DNA from: Ostrinia nubilalis
Lineage: Eukaryota > Arthropoda > Insecta > Lepidoptera > Crambidae
DNA: 64,000 nucleotides
Reading direction: 5' to 3'
Assembly: GCF_963855985.1 (NCBI RefSeq)
Contig: NC_087099.1
Coordinates: 11,128,001-11,192,000, forward strand
The notes beneath the pieces were generated by a model. That model saw only the letters and a list, made by a program, of their open reading frames with translations, was not told where the DNA came from and searched no databases. Every line of letters starts with the position of its first letter. Position 1 is the first letter of the stretch. This document shows, in pieces, positions 1 to 10,289 of this stretch. Both the position numbers and the translations under genes were made by a program.

Positions 1-210
1 GCTTTTAAAAAGTTTGCGAAGTTCATCTGCGTTAAGACTGATGAGAATTAAATGTCAAACATCATAATATCCAACGCTAGACAAAAACAAAACATACCTT
101 GTAAACGCTCATCTTTGAAATCTGGCAGGGCAAAAAAAAAGAATGAGACATGAAATGTATAGGCTCCTTAAGAGCATTTGACGATGTATGTGTAAGTAGG
201 TACTAATTTA

Positions 211-1446
211 AGGGGAATTATAAAACGAGCGACTAAAAAAAAACTTTGCGACTGATGATGGCATACTGTTTTAATACCTTGAGCGGTATGAATTTGAGTA
301 AGCGAAAAATTAACCAAACTAACGACGAATATTGATCAATAATAAAATCCAGAACGAACTTACAAAATGTGGGTTTTGATTATTACATTTCAGACATAAA
401 AATACTATCCGGGCGACTAAATTACTAAGTGAGCGACTAGAAATACAGAGAGGGCAACTTTAATATGAAGATACATTAGATTTTTCTAATTGAGGTTTTA
501 CTGAACGAACTACAAAAAAGTTAATTCTAAGCAAAGTTTTGTGAGCTGCTTTATTAATGATTATTGGTTACTGATATTATATTTGAGGTCTCATGTTTTT
601 TATTTTGATACGCTTTATTAATGAAAACTACAGATTGTTACAGCGCGCGAATTCGAATGGGGGCGGGGCGACTGTCCCGAATTTTTAACAAAATATGTAT
701 GCAAACACGTTTTGGGTCTAGCAATTCGGCTCAAACTAACAACACCGCCACTGGAAGCAAAACTGATACCTATTGGACAAAAAAGAAAACGAGGCCGACC
801 CGCTAAGTCCAAGCCAGCACTTATCATACAGTGACGATGAGTAGGTAGAGCTCCTCAATCCTCATAGGTACCAATCAATGAACCTTATTAATAAGATTAC
901 TTTTTTTTTGGGTTGACAGAAGCGACTTATTTTATTTTGTTTTTGTTGATTCGATTTAAGAAAATACAAATTTATTTCATTTTTCGTAATACATTGTTTC
1001 ATTTGATTACCTACCCTTAAATTTTAATGATTTATTTTTTTCGCTACCAGAATAGTGTTCCGTCAAATATTTATTTCATAAGATCATTTTTTATTTAAAT
1101 GTGGGCTCATAATACGCTGCTCATAATAGTATTTTTCAAAGTAGTTTTTGCATTCGAAACACTTCATTAAAGTTAAAAATACCGCTCAGTATAAAAAAAG
1201 CATTTGCCAAATATTGAAAAAAATGCAGGACCTAACGTTGACACTCAATCAAATATTAGGTCGCTCAAATATTATGAAGCTTCTCATTTTGTATTTTAAG
1301 GAACTCAATTTTTTTTTGTAAGTTGCTGTTCTTTTGATTTTTCGTCACTCGCACTCAGTCGCTCACTTAGTAATTCTTTAGCCCACATTAATTATTTTTG
1401 ACACTTACAACATAAATTTACAGTCGCTCGTTTAAATACTACCCCT
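211..1446 (+). mobile_element. MULE-like DNA transposon, internally deleted
   Basis: This 1236-bp segment is absent from the other ten units. Its ends are imperfect inverted repeats starting AGGGG and reaching GAGCGAC about 24 bp in (right end read in reverse: AGGGG then AACGAGCGAC). The host sequence AATTTA is duplicated at 205-210 and 1447-1452; an 8-bp duplication (CTAATTTA) is equally possible because the element end overlaps it. Many subterminal GCGAC/GTCGC motifs occur. The only coding trace is the C-terminal end of a transposase (see 655-834), so it is non-autonomous. Assignment to Mutator-like elements rests on the SWIM finger followed by a GRP AT-hook. Confidence 0.7.
655..834 (+). 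pseudogene. C-terminal remnant of MULE transposase (SWIM zinc finger + AT-hook)
   Basis: The frame ending at the TGA at 832-834 reads CPEFLTKYVCKHVLGLAIRL, then about 15 residues on QKRKRGRPAKSKPALIIQ. A Cys-Pro-x-Phe-Leu...Cys-Lys-His pattern is typical of the SWIM zinc finger that follows the DDE domain in animal MULE transposases, and KRGRPAK is an AT-hook. No start and no catalytic domain remain upstream, so this is a fossil tail kept within a deleted element. A methionine-initiated 61-aa frame at 621-806 overlaps it in another frame and is not the coding frame. Confidence 0.6.
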
Positions 1447-1729
1447 AATTTAATTAGTCTATAGGTACAAATAAAAATAATTTTGCTTTGATTTGATTTG
1501 ATTTGAAATACTTGAGAGCAACAGTGTAAAAACAGGGTGGGTCAACTTTTTGTGATGACATTATTTGCTTCTAATATTGTTAGATAAAGAAACAATGTGA
1601 AAAAAATTGCCACTCACAAATTTTGACCAGAGATACAGCTTGATGATGGAAGTTATAACCATGAGTTCTTGAAAATACTTACAAGTTGCAGGCAAAAGTG
1701 ACATTATATTTATGTATGTATAAAAAGAA

Positions 1730-2010
1730 TAAATAAATAAATAATAAATAATAAATAAATCTTTGGACAATTTCACACAGCGCCAGCTAGCCCCAAAGTA
1801 AGCAACTTAATGCTTGTGTTATGGGTGCTAGCTTGACGGATACACTACTTATATACTTTTTTTTTTAAATACATACATATTATACATAGTAACACCCAGA
1901 CCCGTCACAGAAATTAAAATTCATCATTTCAATTTCTGCCTGGCCGGGAATCGAACCCGGGACCTCTCGGCATAGTAGTCCGTTCTGAACCACTACACCA
2001 AACGGCCGAC
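1730..2010 (-). mobile_element. tRNA-derived SINE, full length, unique to unit 1
   Basis: Read on the minus strand, it starts at about 2010 with a tRNA-like head. A box A-like TGGTGTAGTGGTTC lies near 1985-1998 and a canonical box B GGTTCGATTCC near 1952-1962. It ends in an A/T tail of ATTT-type repeats (plus strand 1730-1760). The other units lack it: there GTATAAAAAGAATAATACATT is continuous across this point. It is related to the older resident SINE at 2446-2662 through the shared body motif GTGTAAAATGTCCAAGG-like/CTTTGGACAATTTCAC. RNA polymerase III transcription from boxes A and B is family knowledge, not seen here. Confidence 0.8.
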
Positions 2011-2445
2011 AAAACCGAATAATACATTACCAGTAAGGGAGGTATTTATCCCACCTACCACGGCAAGCGCCTTAGCTTATTTACAATCGCCCAATCATAA
2101 AGCCACAAGACAAGCTTTTTTGCTCGTGAGAACGTATTATCATTTTTTTAATCTTTTACAATATTGTTTTCATGTAAACACATTGTTGAAAACATAAACA
2201 AAGCTATTGTATCGCCACTTAGAAGGGATTATGGAAAATACAATGCTTACCTACTGGCAAATGGAGGCGCACCTAAAGAGATAAGAGACTATACCATTTT
2301 TGACTAACTTGTTATCAGCTTGGTAACTATTATTCTAAGGACAATAGAAAAACAAGTTTAGCACGAGCTACCAAAAAATGCAGCAAGACTTTTTATCGAC
2401 TTTTTTATGTTGTGTAACTTTTGCACCTATACATAGAAAATACTT

Positions 2446-2662
2446 TAAATAAATAAATAAATATCCTTGGACATTTTACACTGCGCTTCTAGTCCCAAAC
2501 TAAGCAAAGCTTGTACTATGGGTACTAGACAACGGATATAAACAAACATACTTAAATACTTTTTTTTGTAAATACATACTTAATTATGCATAGAAAACAC
2601 CCAGTCCAATACAAACAAATATATTCATAATGTTTGTACTGTGCGGGAATCGAACCCGCTAC
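2446..2662 (-). mobile_element. Resident tRNA-SINE fragment present in every unit
   Basis: The minus-strand sequence starts near box B (GCGGGTTCGATTCCCGC, ~2642-2658), lacks the box A head, and ends in an ATTT-repeat tail at 2446-2460. The same copy sits at the same place in every unit: about 19470-19685, 31913-32127, 35576-35791, 39243-39458, 43069-43284, 46898-47112, 50560-50776, 54228-54443, 57893-58109 and 61556-61772. It therefore inserted before the unit was amplified. The ends given for the other units are approximate. Immediately downstream is a GAAATGAAATGAAAT microsatellite, the probable tail of another old insertion. Confidence 0.75.
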
Positions 2663-2971
2663 AAATTTTCAATAAGTAAAAGTTATAAGTTCAAAATCAT
2701 TGTATCAATCAATGTGTTTTGTTTTTGAAATGAATAAATGAAATGAAATGAAATTTCACCTATTATAAAAATCGAGTAAGTAGATGCTTAGAATAAAAAA
2801 AAAAATTTTTTTGCTTTTCCATTTTCTTTTCATTGAAAATAAGATGTTTTGAAGCTTTTGAATGCGTGTGGGTATTTTACGGTGTAGGTACCTTATTTAT
2901 TTGGTGTGTGACTTGTTTCTATTTTGTATTTGAAGTTTTAAATGAAACAATAAAGTTACATCATACATGAA

Positions 2972-2977
2972 TTTATT
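2972..2977 (-). terminator. Polyadenylation signal of copy 1
   Basis: AATAAA on the minus strand, 252 nt beyond the stop codon, is followed within about 25 nt by a GT/T-rich stretch (ATGATGTAACTTTATTG). Equivalent signals: 19996, 32438, 36102, 39769, 43594, 47423, 51087, 54756, 58420 and 62080. The predicted 3' UTR is about 0.27 kb. Confidence 0.6.
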
Positions 2978-3228
2978 GCAATCAAGTATAATGTACATTG
3001 TACATTGTAGATACGTACGCATCGCGCAGTATCCTACTAGGACTCATCTATCTGTCTAACAATAACACTTAATTATAAAAGCAATACATAAACACTTAAT
3101 TTTTAAACGATATAAAACTAACTAACCTAAGAATGTACAGTATTTACAACTATTTACAATATAAACGAAACACCAGAATTAATAAATAGAAATACACATA
3201 AAACACAGACAAATATTTAAAAAATATC

Positions 3229-4531
3229 CTAAAATTTACTATGTACATCAAACAATCTTTGCAAAGATTGCTTGGGATCAATTGGTTCCGTTTGCCAATC
3301 ATACTGCAGGCAACTCGAACTATTTGACGCGCCAACCTCTGGTGGAGAGATCGGCTCGTAAAAGTCCGAGTCGCTGTCGGTAAGGTCGACAAACGGCACA
3401 GGCTTTTGAGACTCGGACAAGGTGGACAAGTCCAGATCTTTTGGCAGGCACTTGTCGATCGCGCTGACCAGCTCGCTTATTGCCAGCTGGTCAAGTGTTA
3501 CCATCCCATCTTCGCCCGCACGTCCCATGAGCCACTCCGTGTGGGCGAAGATGTTGTCTTTTGGAGCTGGTTCCAATGCCACCTCCTCCGTTTCTTTCTT
3601 GAAACGCAGGCGGCGGTTTTGGAACCAGACCTTAATAGCCTGCTCATTGACCCCCAGCCGCTGCTCCAGCGCGCACCGCTCCTCCTTGGTCACGAACTGC
3701 TGCGCCTGGAACAGCTGTTCCAGCGCCATGGCCTGCTCGGTGGAGAACGCGGTGCGTTTGCGTTTGCGAGTCACCAGAGGCTTAAGACCATCAGCCGAAG
3801 GAACAACTGAAAAGAATATTAAAATCAGTTTAGTTGGTTATTTGTACACAAGTGTTGCGAAACAATCAATCACACTTTTATGCAAAAAAAAAGTAAAACA
3901 CTTTTATTTTGAAACTTACATGTAATTTGGGCGACATGCTGCTTTGGAGGCAAAGCAGGCCCCAAACCTGGCGCCGCCGATGGCGCAGAGAAGTCTGGAG
4001 TCTGAAACAACACAAATTATAAATCAGTATTTTATCCTAGATTTTTGAAATAATTCAAATTCAAATCATATTAACTAATATGAAAAAGGTGGCTGTAAAA
4101 AATCTTCTTACATTGGCGGCCGTTGATAAATTATTGAAGAGATCCCAGTCGGAGTGAGTGGCGCCCTCGTGGAACAGGTTCGGACAAGGAGGCTGGGCCT
4201 GTGGAAAACAAAATTTATAAGTAACAGAGTTTCTATGCAACATTAAATGGTATAAAAGTGTAATAACAACAAAAACCTTACATTAGAAATGGTATTGGAA
4301 GGGCTTGCATTTTCAGCAGCATAGCCGGGAGTAAATTGCGGAGCGCTCACGTTCTGTAAATAAAACAAAAAATCATTAAAAAAATGAAACACAATTTTCA
4401 ATCACGCCATGATTATTGCAAACTTGTAACAAATATTTTATTATATAAAATAAATAACATACCTGGTACTGCTGTTCTATATCCGCTAGCAACTCATCTA
4501 CTGAGCATGACATGATGTCGATAGAGCTCAT
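3229..4531 (-). CDS. Shx-like homeobox protein, copy 1 (intact, 5 exons)
   Basis: A homeodomain transcription factor, predicted nuclear. Exons on the minus strand: 4463-4531, 4282-4353, 4112-4198, 3920-4001, 3229-3806; all introns are GT-AG and the total is 888 nt, 295 aa. The start is the ATG at 4529-4531 (MSSIDIMSCSVDELLADIEQ); exons 1-3 are phase 0 and exon 4 ends in phase 1. The homeodomain is residues 117-176 and has the invariant L16, F20, W48, F49, N51 and R53, with Q50 in helix 3 (KVWFQNRRLRFKK). The 119-residue C-terminus is acidic and Ser/Asp-rich (DLTDSDSDFYEP), a possible activation region. The sequence is zen-like but divergent, which with the amplification fits lepidopteran Shx; orthology class A-D is undecided. 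Variant THSDWD in exon 3. It lies alone between two arms of unit sequence. Confidence 0.85.
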
Positions 4532-4800
4532 TGTAAAAAGTTTATGGATTACTGGTGTTCGTTCACGTCAAAGCACTAGGCACGACTGATGCTCTGCTAA
4601 GCCCGACTTGAGCTTACAACGACCTTTAGGTCTTTCAGCAAACCCTTAATGACTCACCCTTTCTCTCAGCAGACCCGGTGACTCCAAACTTGCATTGTCT
4701 CTTATCGCCATTCAGGTAACCACTTAGTAATCGAGGGATTATAATATAATTAGCTAATTATTTCGTTTGTGTCCTTGTTATCTTATTGGGATGGCACCAT
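4532..4800 (-). promoter_or_regulatory. Predicted promoter region of copy 1 (pattern repeated in all units)
   Basis: Minus strand, upstream of the ATG at 4531. An arthropod initiator-like TCAGT lies at 4584-4588, giving a ~55-nt 5' UTR; no TATA box is evident. Further up are an everted AGGTC pair (GACCTTTAGGTC, 4621-4632), a GATA site (CGATAAG, 4701-4707), a 16-bp perfect palindrome ATAATTAGCTAATTAT (4746-4761) made of two homeodomain TAAT cores, and a fused CCAAT/GATA block (CCAATAAGATAA, 4778-4789). All are retained in the other units, for example the palindrome at 21770-21785 and 34207-34222. Functions are inferred from motif shape only. Confidence 0.4.
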
Positions 4801-6226
4801 ACTAAAATACACTAGTCATCACAAAAATCGGCCATGTTTCAATATTTTGAATAAAATTTAATTATAATCGTATAAATATTTCCTAAACAACGTCTTCATG
4901 TTTCAAATTCAAATTCTTTATTGTCCATGTTGGTATACAAAGTTTTTACAAATGAGTAACCTAAATCATCAGTTTTTTTACATTTTTACAAAAAAAAAAA
5001 AAGGAATCTCCGTTGTTACCCTTCTTTATAATTCTGGGCTAATTTAATCCATATGACACTCATAAAATCAATAAAATAAGAATCTCCAATAACAATAAGT
5101 TACACTGTTGCAATCAGTACGTTACTAAACTGACGATTTACGAGTATACAGGGCCAAAAGGAATATTCACTGGCACATTCATCAATTCGGCACTAAGCAG
5201 TGAGCTTTTAAAAAGTTTGCGAAGTTCATCTGCGTTAAGACTGATGAGAATTAAATGTCAAACATCATAATATCCAACGCTAGACAAAAACAAAACATAC
5301 CTTGTAAACGCTCATCTTTGAAATCTGGCAGGGCAAAAAAAAAGAATGAGACATGAAATGTATAGGCTCCTTAAGAGCATTTGACGATGTATGTGTAAGT
5401 AGGTACTAATTTAATTAGTCTATAGGTACAAATAAAAATAATTTTGCTTTGATTTGATTTGATTTGAAATACTTGTGAGCAACAGTGTAAAAACAGGGTG
5501 GGTCAACTTTTTGTGATGACATTATTTGATTCTAATATTGTTAGATAAAGAAACAATGTGAAAAAAATTGCCACTCACAAATTTTGACCAGAGATACAGC
5601 TTGATGATGGAAGTTATAACCATGAGTTCTTGAAAATACTTACAAGTTGCAGGCAAAAGTGACATTATACTTCGTATCTCTCCCGAAGATGATTATGTTT
5701 TACATGCAGCAGTACCTGGGATGATGCCGTCCTTATCACACTTTTAGAGAATATTTATTTAAAAATATAAGTTTTAAATATAATAAAGTACGTGTTTTGA
5801 CTCCTCAGCACCGTAGTACATTCCGCGGTCCGCCATATTTCTTGTCATTACTTGTGTTGGTGTTCGTCCGACTCACACGTACTTTTTCAATAAAAATAAC
5901 TTAGCGTAAAAATGGGTAAAAGGAAACGATCAAGTAATGGTGATAATAGTGATATGGTGAAAAGTTTGTTAAGAAACCTCGTATGTACATAGACAACGAC
6001 AAATTATAGTTTTATCTGATGATGATGAACCAGAAAAAACATCGTTGTCTCCATCGTGCAGTCACTGCAGATTTGCAGACATACATACATACATATTTAA
6101 AACATTCTGGTTAGTTGTGAATCGTGTATTTTGAAATTGTTATGAAATAATGTGAATAATTTCTATTTTTTGTATTAAAAATGAATATTTTCAACTACCC
6201 TCCGTGGTAATACTTTGTGTCCCGAC

Positions 6227-6690
6227 TTAATCGTGTGTGGATACTAAACTACACGTACAAAAATCGTGTTATACAAAATACATAAACATCCAGACGTAAA
6301 TCGTGTGTGGATGATTTATTGCTTATCCCGGCGTATATCGTGTGTGGATACTAAACTACACGTACAAAAATCGTGTTATACAAAATACATAAACATCCCG
6401 ACGTATATCGTGTGTGGATGCTTTATTGCTTATCCCGGCGTATATCGTGTGTGGATACTAAATTACACGTACAAAAATCGTGTTATACAAAATACATAAA
6501 CATCCCGACGTAAATCGTGTGTGGATGATTTATTGCTTATCCCGGCGTATATCGTGTGTGGATACTAAACTACACGTACAAAAATCGTGTTATACAAAAT
6601 ACATAAACATCCCGACGTATATCGTGTGTGGATGCTTTATTGCCTTTGAGCGTATTAATTATCCCGGCATATATCGTGTGTGGATAAGAC
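6227..6690 (+). repeat. Compound tandem repeat in E1 (ATCGTGTGTGGAT motif)
   Basis: A higher-order unit of roughly 210 bp is repeated about twice, and is itself built of ~107-bp halves. Each half has CCCG(A/G)CGTATATCGTGTGTGG followed by ACTAAA..TACACGTACAAAAATCGTG or a TTATTGCTTA version. The 77- and 72-aa frames across it are periodic by-products. The inverted arm carries the counterpart at about 16880-17350. Confidence 0.8.
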
Positions 6691-6880
6691 ATTTTTAAAC
6701 TGATTGCATTTTGCTTTGATTATTTTCCTAACGTATTATCATATAACGTGAGTAGACGTATCAACACGTCGTAAAATAGTATAACATAATTATAAATATA
6801 ATAATATACAATATACATGGGGTATTTATAATTTGTTACCCTATCAAATACAAAAATCTTTATTGTGAAGTATTACTAAA

Positions 6881-9284
6881 CGGCCATTCTCAGATGAGCT
6901 AGTTTTTGCGTGTCCGGGCTGTTAAATCGTTAAAAATGGCAAATTAGAGACATGCAATTATTTTTATATGTTACTTAACAACCCCATCCAGTTGTGCATT
7001 AAATCATAGGCCTCTATTTTAAGTATTTGTGACTTAATTAATTTCATGAACCTCTGTTCTCTAATTACCGTTACGCGTCCGCACACCGACTTAATGTTAA
7101 AACTTGGCTGTAATTTTTATGTCGTATAGATTTGGTTTACTCCATTCAACATTTTAAAGAGTACAAAAGATTGTCTTACGCATAGCAAAATATCTATTCA
7201 ATAGAACCATTATGTAAATAATTAGAATTAAAAAACTGCTTGTCCGAGCGAAAGTCCTAATTCCCGTGACGTTTTCTGTTTTGGGGCACACAAGCCTAAA
7301 TAATAATATTTGACACATCATTTACGCGCGCGGCGCGAGCCCTTAGTTAGTTCTAAGACCTGTTAGCAAGTAGACGTCTATTGCGTTGGCGTACCGTCAA
7401 TGAATTGCGTAAGGAGTATAATTACCATATCTTTGGTTTTCAATTTTTCTATTTACCATGTCCTTATTTTTATACTCGATTTTTGAAGGCAGATCCACGT
7501 TGTTAATTTAAATAGATTCAGTACTTTGGCCTTCATACGTTGTAGTAAGACAGTATTTGCATACGCTGAAGATTTTGGAGATTTTGAAGAAAAACTATCG
7601 TTTTATAATTTCCATGTACTAATTACCGTATATTTATAATCACCGTTGTATGAAATTATTACCTACAAATTGCACTCACGATTGAATAAGTATGATGATA
7701 AAATATGAAATATACCAAGACTTTCGCATAACAACTGTACGGACTTTTCTTCCAATCTGACAATCAAAATTTTAAAAAACTTTCGTTAGAGTAACCTCGA
7801 AATAGATTCGATTTCATGACAAATGTTCAGCTTCAGTTGCTGCATGGTTGTTGGATTTAAGAGTATACTTTAACCCCTAAGGTGACCCCACAAAAAGAAG
7901 TTACCTGGAGTGAAATCGGGGCTTTCTGATGGCCAGGAGATGTCACCCCTGCATGAAACATGTCTCGTACCAAATATTTATTTTTACTATTAGTATAATT
8001 GATATGAACATCTTAAATCATTAATTAATTCTAATATAATACCGTTAACATCTATCCATAATACCTTTGCCCTAAGAAGATGAGATTTTCCAACAGTAAC
8101 ACTTACCTGGCGTGATCACATTAAGAACAAAAGAGAACAAATCAATAGACAATGGGACTTTTCAAGGCAAGAGTGTATAGGCACTTTGTACCATCATAAA
8201 CTGCATCCTACCTGCTTTGTTATGCATAGAAAAAACTTCGTGATATGCAATGGGTACTGGACAGAAGAAGCTTGGAGAACAAACTAATACAAATGGATCC
8301 TAAAACCCATGTAGACATGGCATCGACTTAGCCTCGCAAATGTAGAAATACTTTAACGTTTTCAAAATAAACTTTTAAAAATCTTGAGCTGTGCATCTTA
8401 GTTTACAAAGTCCACTGAAGTGATACCAAACGTTAAAGAGGGTGTGGAAAATCCTGTAAAGCTTACAACCAAAGACTAGACCTTCATGCAATCTATTTGC
8501 TGCATCCCTTCTAAATTCTATGAATTCTGCATTTAGGCTCAGGAGAAAGCGAATAGCATCAATCTGAAAACTTATTGTAAAAGAATCGAGGTGACAAATC
8601 ATGGGATATGCTGAGCTGGAACTGTCATTATTACAAATTCAATTTAATCTGATAATGGGTGATGGCTGATCGCAGATAGATTAAAAAGAGGAAAAATCAC
8701 TTAAATCATTAATTAATTTTTCGATATATGCATATCCGAAAAATCAAATTTGTGAGATCTCCTAATCCATTATCTGTACGTTAAATCGTTTGTACCACAT
8801 TGAAATCAAATAAATGATGATTAAGATTCTGATGAAAAAATGTGACACGTAGCCCCTTCTGGCCGAAACTAAGTGTTCCTGTTATAGCTTCGATTATTGC
8901 AGTATACTGAAAATATCTTGATACAATAAATAATAGAAATGAGTGTTTTCCTTTTTTCAAAGGGTTATTAAGTGTACCTACAGCGTTTTTTATGACGCTA
9001 TATATTTATATACAAATTTATCAATGCAAGATATTGTTTTTTGCTATTTTACATATTTTTTCTAATTACCGTTAGATTAAGTATTAGCCTCATCTAATTA
9101 CCGTGACCATAAAATTTTTGGGTCTCATTTACGCGAAAACCGCTTGGAATAATTTGACGCCTTAACGATTGTTAAATTCGTACTTTTCATGTGTTTCATA
9201 TTTAAATGCGTTTAAGTCAATTAAGCCAAATTTCAAAAATGATATGGTAATTAGGCTGAGAACGCCTAATCGTGAGAATGACCG
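6881..9284 (-). mobile_element. Degenerate DNA transposon nested in E1
   Basis: This stretch is absent from E2, where the flanks are continuous (GTGAAG...CTAAAAGAGCATAC). It has a 12-bp inverted repeat with one mismatch, CGGCCATTCTCA at 6881-6892 and its complement at 9273-9284, and a possible TAAA duplication. A minus-strand trace near 7870-7940 reads WPSESPDFTPGNFFLWGHLR, like the SPDLTPLDFFLWGYLK block of IS630/Tc1/mariner-related transposases common in insects. Decayed sequence resembling the rest of such a C-terminus follows at ~7700-7860. Several CTAATTACCGT motifs recur inside. The rest holds no readable gene. Confidence 0.55.
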
Positions 9285-9703
9285 TAAAATAGCATACAAT
9301 AATTACCTACATCAGACGAAAATACCGGGTATTTTTCAAGACAAAGCCTTTCAAAGACTTTCACAATGATCTAGCAACAGGTTGGAAAATATTGATTAAT
9401 GGATTACCTACCTGCAAATAAAAAAGACTTGATGAAACATTATTTACTTGCTAAAAATTGCGCATAATAATTACTTCAACAAAGGCAGCAATACAACTGA
9501 ACATCTGATTCTGCTTCTGTTTCCTTATTGCAACTGATTTCACCGAGCCTTCAATATGATTTGATGACCTAGCTATGTCACAAATGGAATAATATTCCGT
9601 AAGGAATTATGAAAACTTTGAGCGATGCTGGCGGTTACTTTGTGACACTCATTAGAGAATCACTGTCAAGAAGATACGACAACACACGACACGATACGAC
9701 AAT

Positions 9704-9730
9704 ACAAAAAAAAAAAAAAAAAAAAAAAAC
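9704..9730 (+). repeat. Poly(A) run in E1
   Basis: A run of about 26 A residues. The inverted counterpart is a shorter poly(T) run at 16191-16210, so it has expanded or contracted since the arms diverged. Confidence 0.8.
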
Positions 9731-9867
9731 AGATATCATAAAAGATTTATCAAAACGAATCTCTTGTTTGGTTCAGATTTATCAGACCACTCGAAATCAT
9801 CTATGACTAATATAATTCAGTAATACCAGCCCAGCACGTCTACAACTCATCAGACTTTAAACGCAAG

Positions 9868-9985
9868 GGGGGCATTGTGAGCGGCAGCCGCTGAGCAGTG
9901 AGTGAACCCCGGCCAGCCCAGCAGCCGCCGGCTCCGCCGCCGCCGCCTGCGCCGCGGGGCCGTCTCCGGTTAACCCGAGACCCAA
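9868..9985 (+). other. GC-rich, CpG-dense patch in E1
   Basis: A sharp island of GC in an AT-rich region, with a GCC-type run near 9925-9950. The E2 counterpart (15970-16060) lacks about 20 bp of this run. In one frame it reads as Pro/Ala/Arg-rich peptide, compatible with a decayed gag-like region of the retroelement, but no homology can be claimed. Confidence 0.5.
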
Positions 9986-10289
9986 CTATCATCAACCGAA
10001 TCGGAGATGATAATTTTATTCAGCATTAGGATCAGGGTTATAAAATTCCATTTTAAACTTAACCATGCCAAGTTGGAGAACCCCAATGTAGGTCACATAC
10101 TACACCTGAGGGGAGTAGTAGGTATATTCGACAACTGTACAAAAGCCAAATTGTAGACATAGATTTATTCTAAATTTAAAGGAATTAAATAAATTCATTA
10201 ATATGAACTATTTTAAAATGCAATACTACCACTGACTTTACATAATTAATTATATAACAATACATTTTATTATGTGAAAACCTTAGATT

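Larger units (their letters stand above)
1..5202 (-). repeat. Tandem array unit 1 (partial at left edge, expanded by two insertions)
   Basis: First copy of the ~3.66-kb unit. The same landmark (GCTTTTAAAAAGTTTGCG) opens the window and recurs at 5203. Removing the MULE-like insertion (211-1446 plus a 6-bp duplication) and the SINE (~1730-2010) brings it back to about 3.67 kb. Order along the + strand: a ~1.5-kb upstream-type region belonging to the gene left of the window, a resident SINE, the gene's 3' UTR, the five-exon gene, its promoter and ~650 bp of AT-rich spacer. The spacer holds a short poly(A)-like run near 4988 and a CAAATTCAAATTCTTTATTG block near 4905 that resembles a retroelement 3' tail. 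I see no other gene in the spacer. Confidence 0.9.

Noticed and set aside
1561..1776. 68-73-aa minus-strand frames near each unit's left spacer
   Set aside because: AT-rich chance frames; length changes with a 4-bp deletion in units 8 and 10 without any compensating change.
1940..2010. Functional tRNA gene
   Set aside because: Boxes A and B are present, but the head continues into a SINE body with an ATTT tail, and no proper acceptor-stem pairing or clear anticodon loop was found.
3150..3392. 80-aa minus-strand frame through the 3' end of exon 5 and the UTR
   Set aside because: Overlaps the homeobox CDS in another frame and runs into the UTR; comes and goes between copies with single-base changes.
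3406..3925. Plus-strand frames of 134 and 167 aa opposite exon 5, repeated in every unit
   Set aside because: They are antisense shadows of the GC-rich homeobox exon, with no domain, and vary with silent changes in the real gene.
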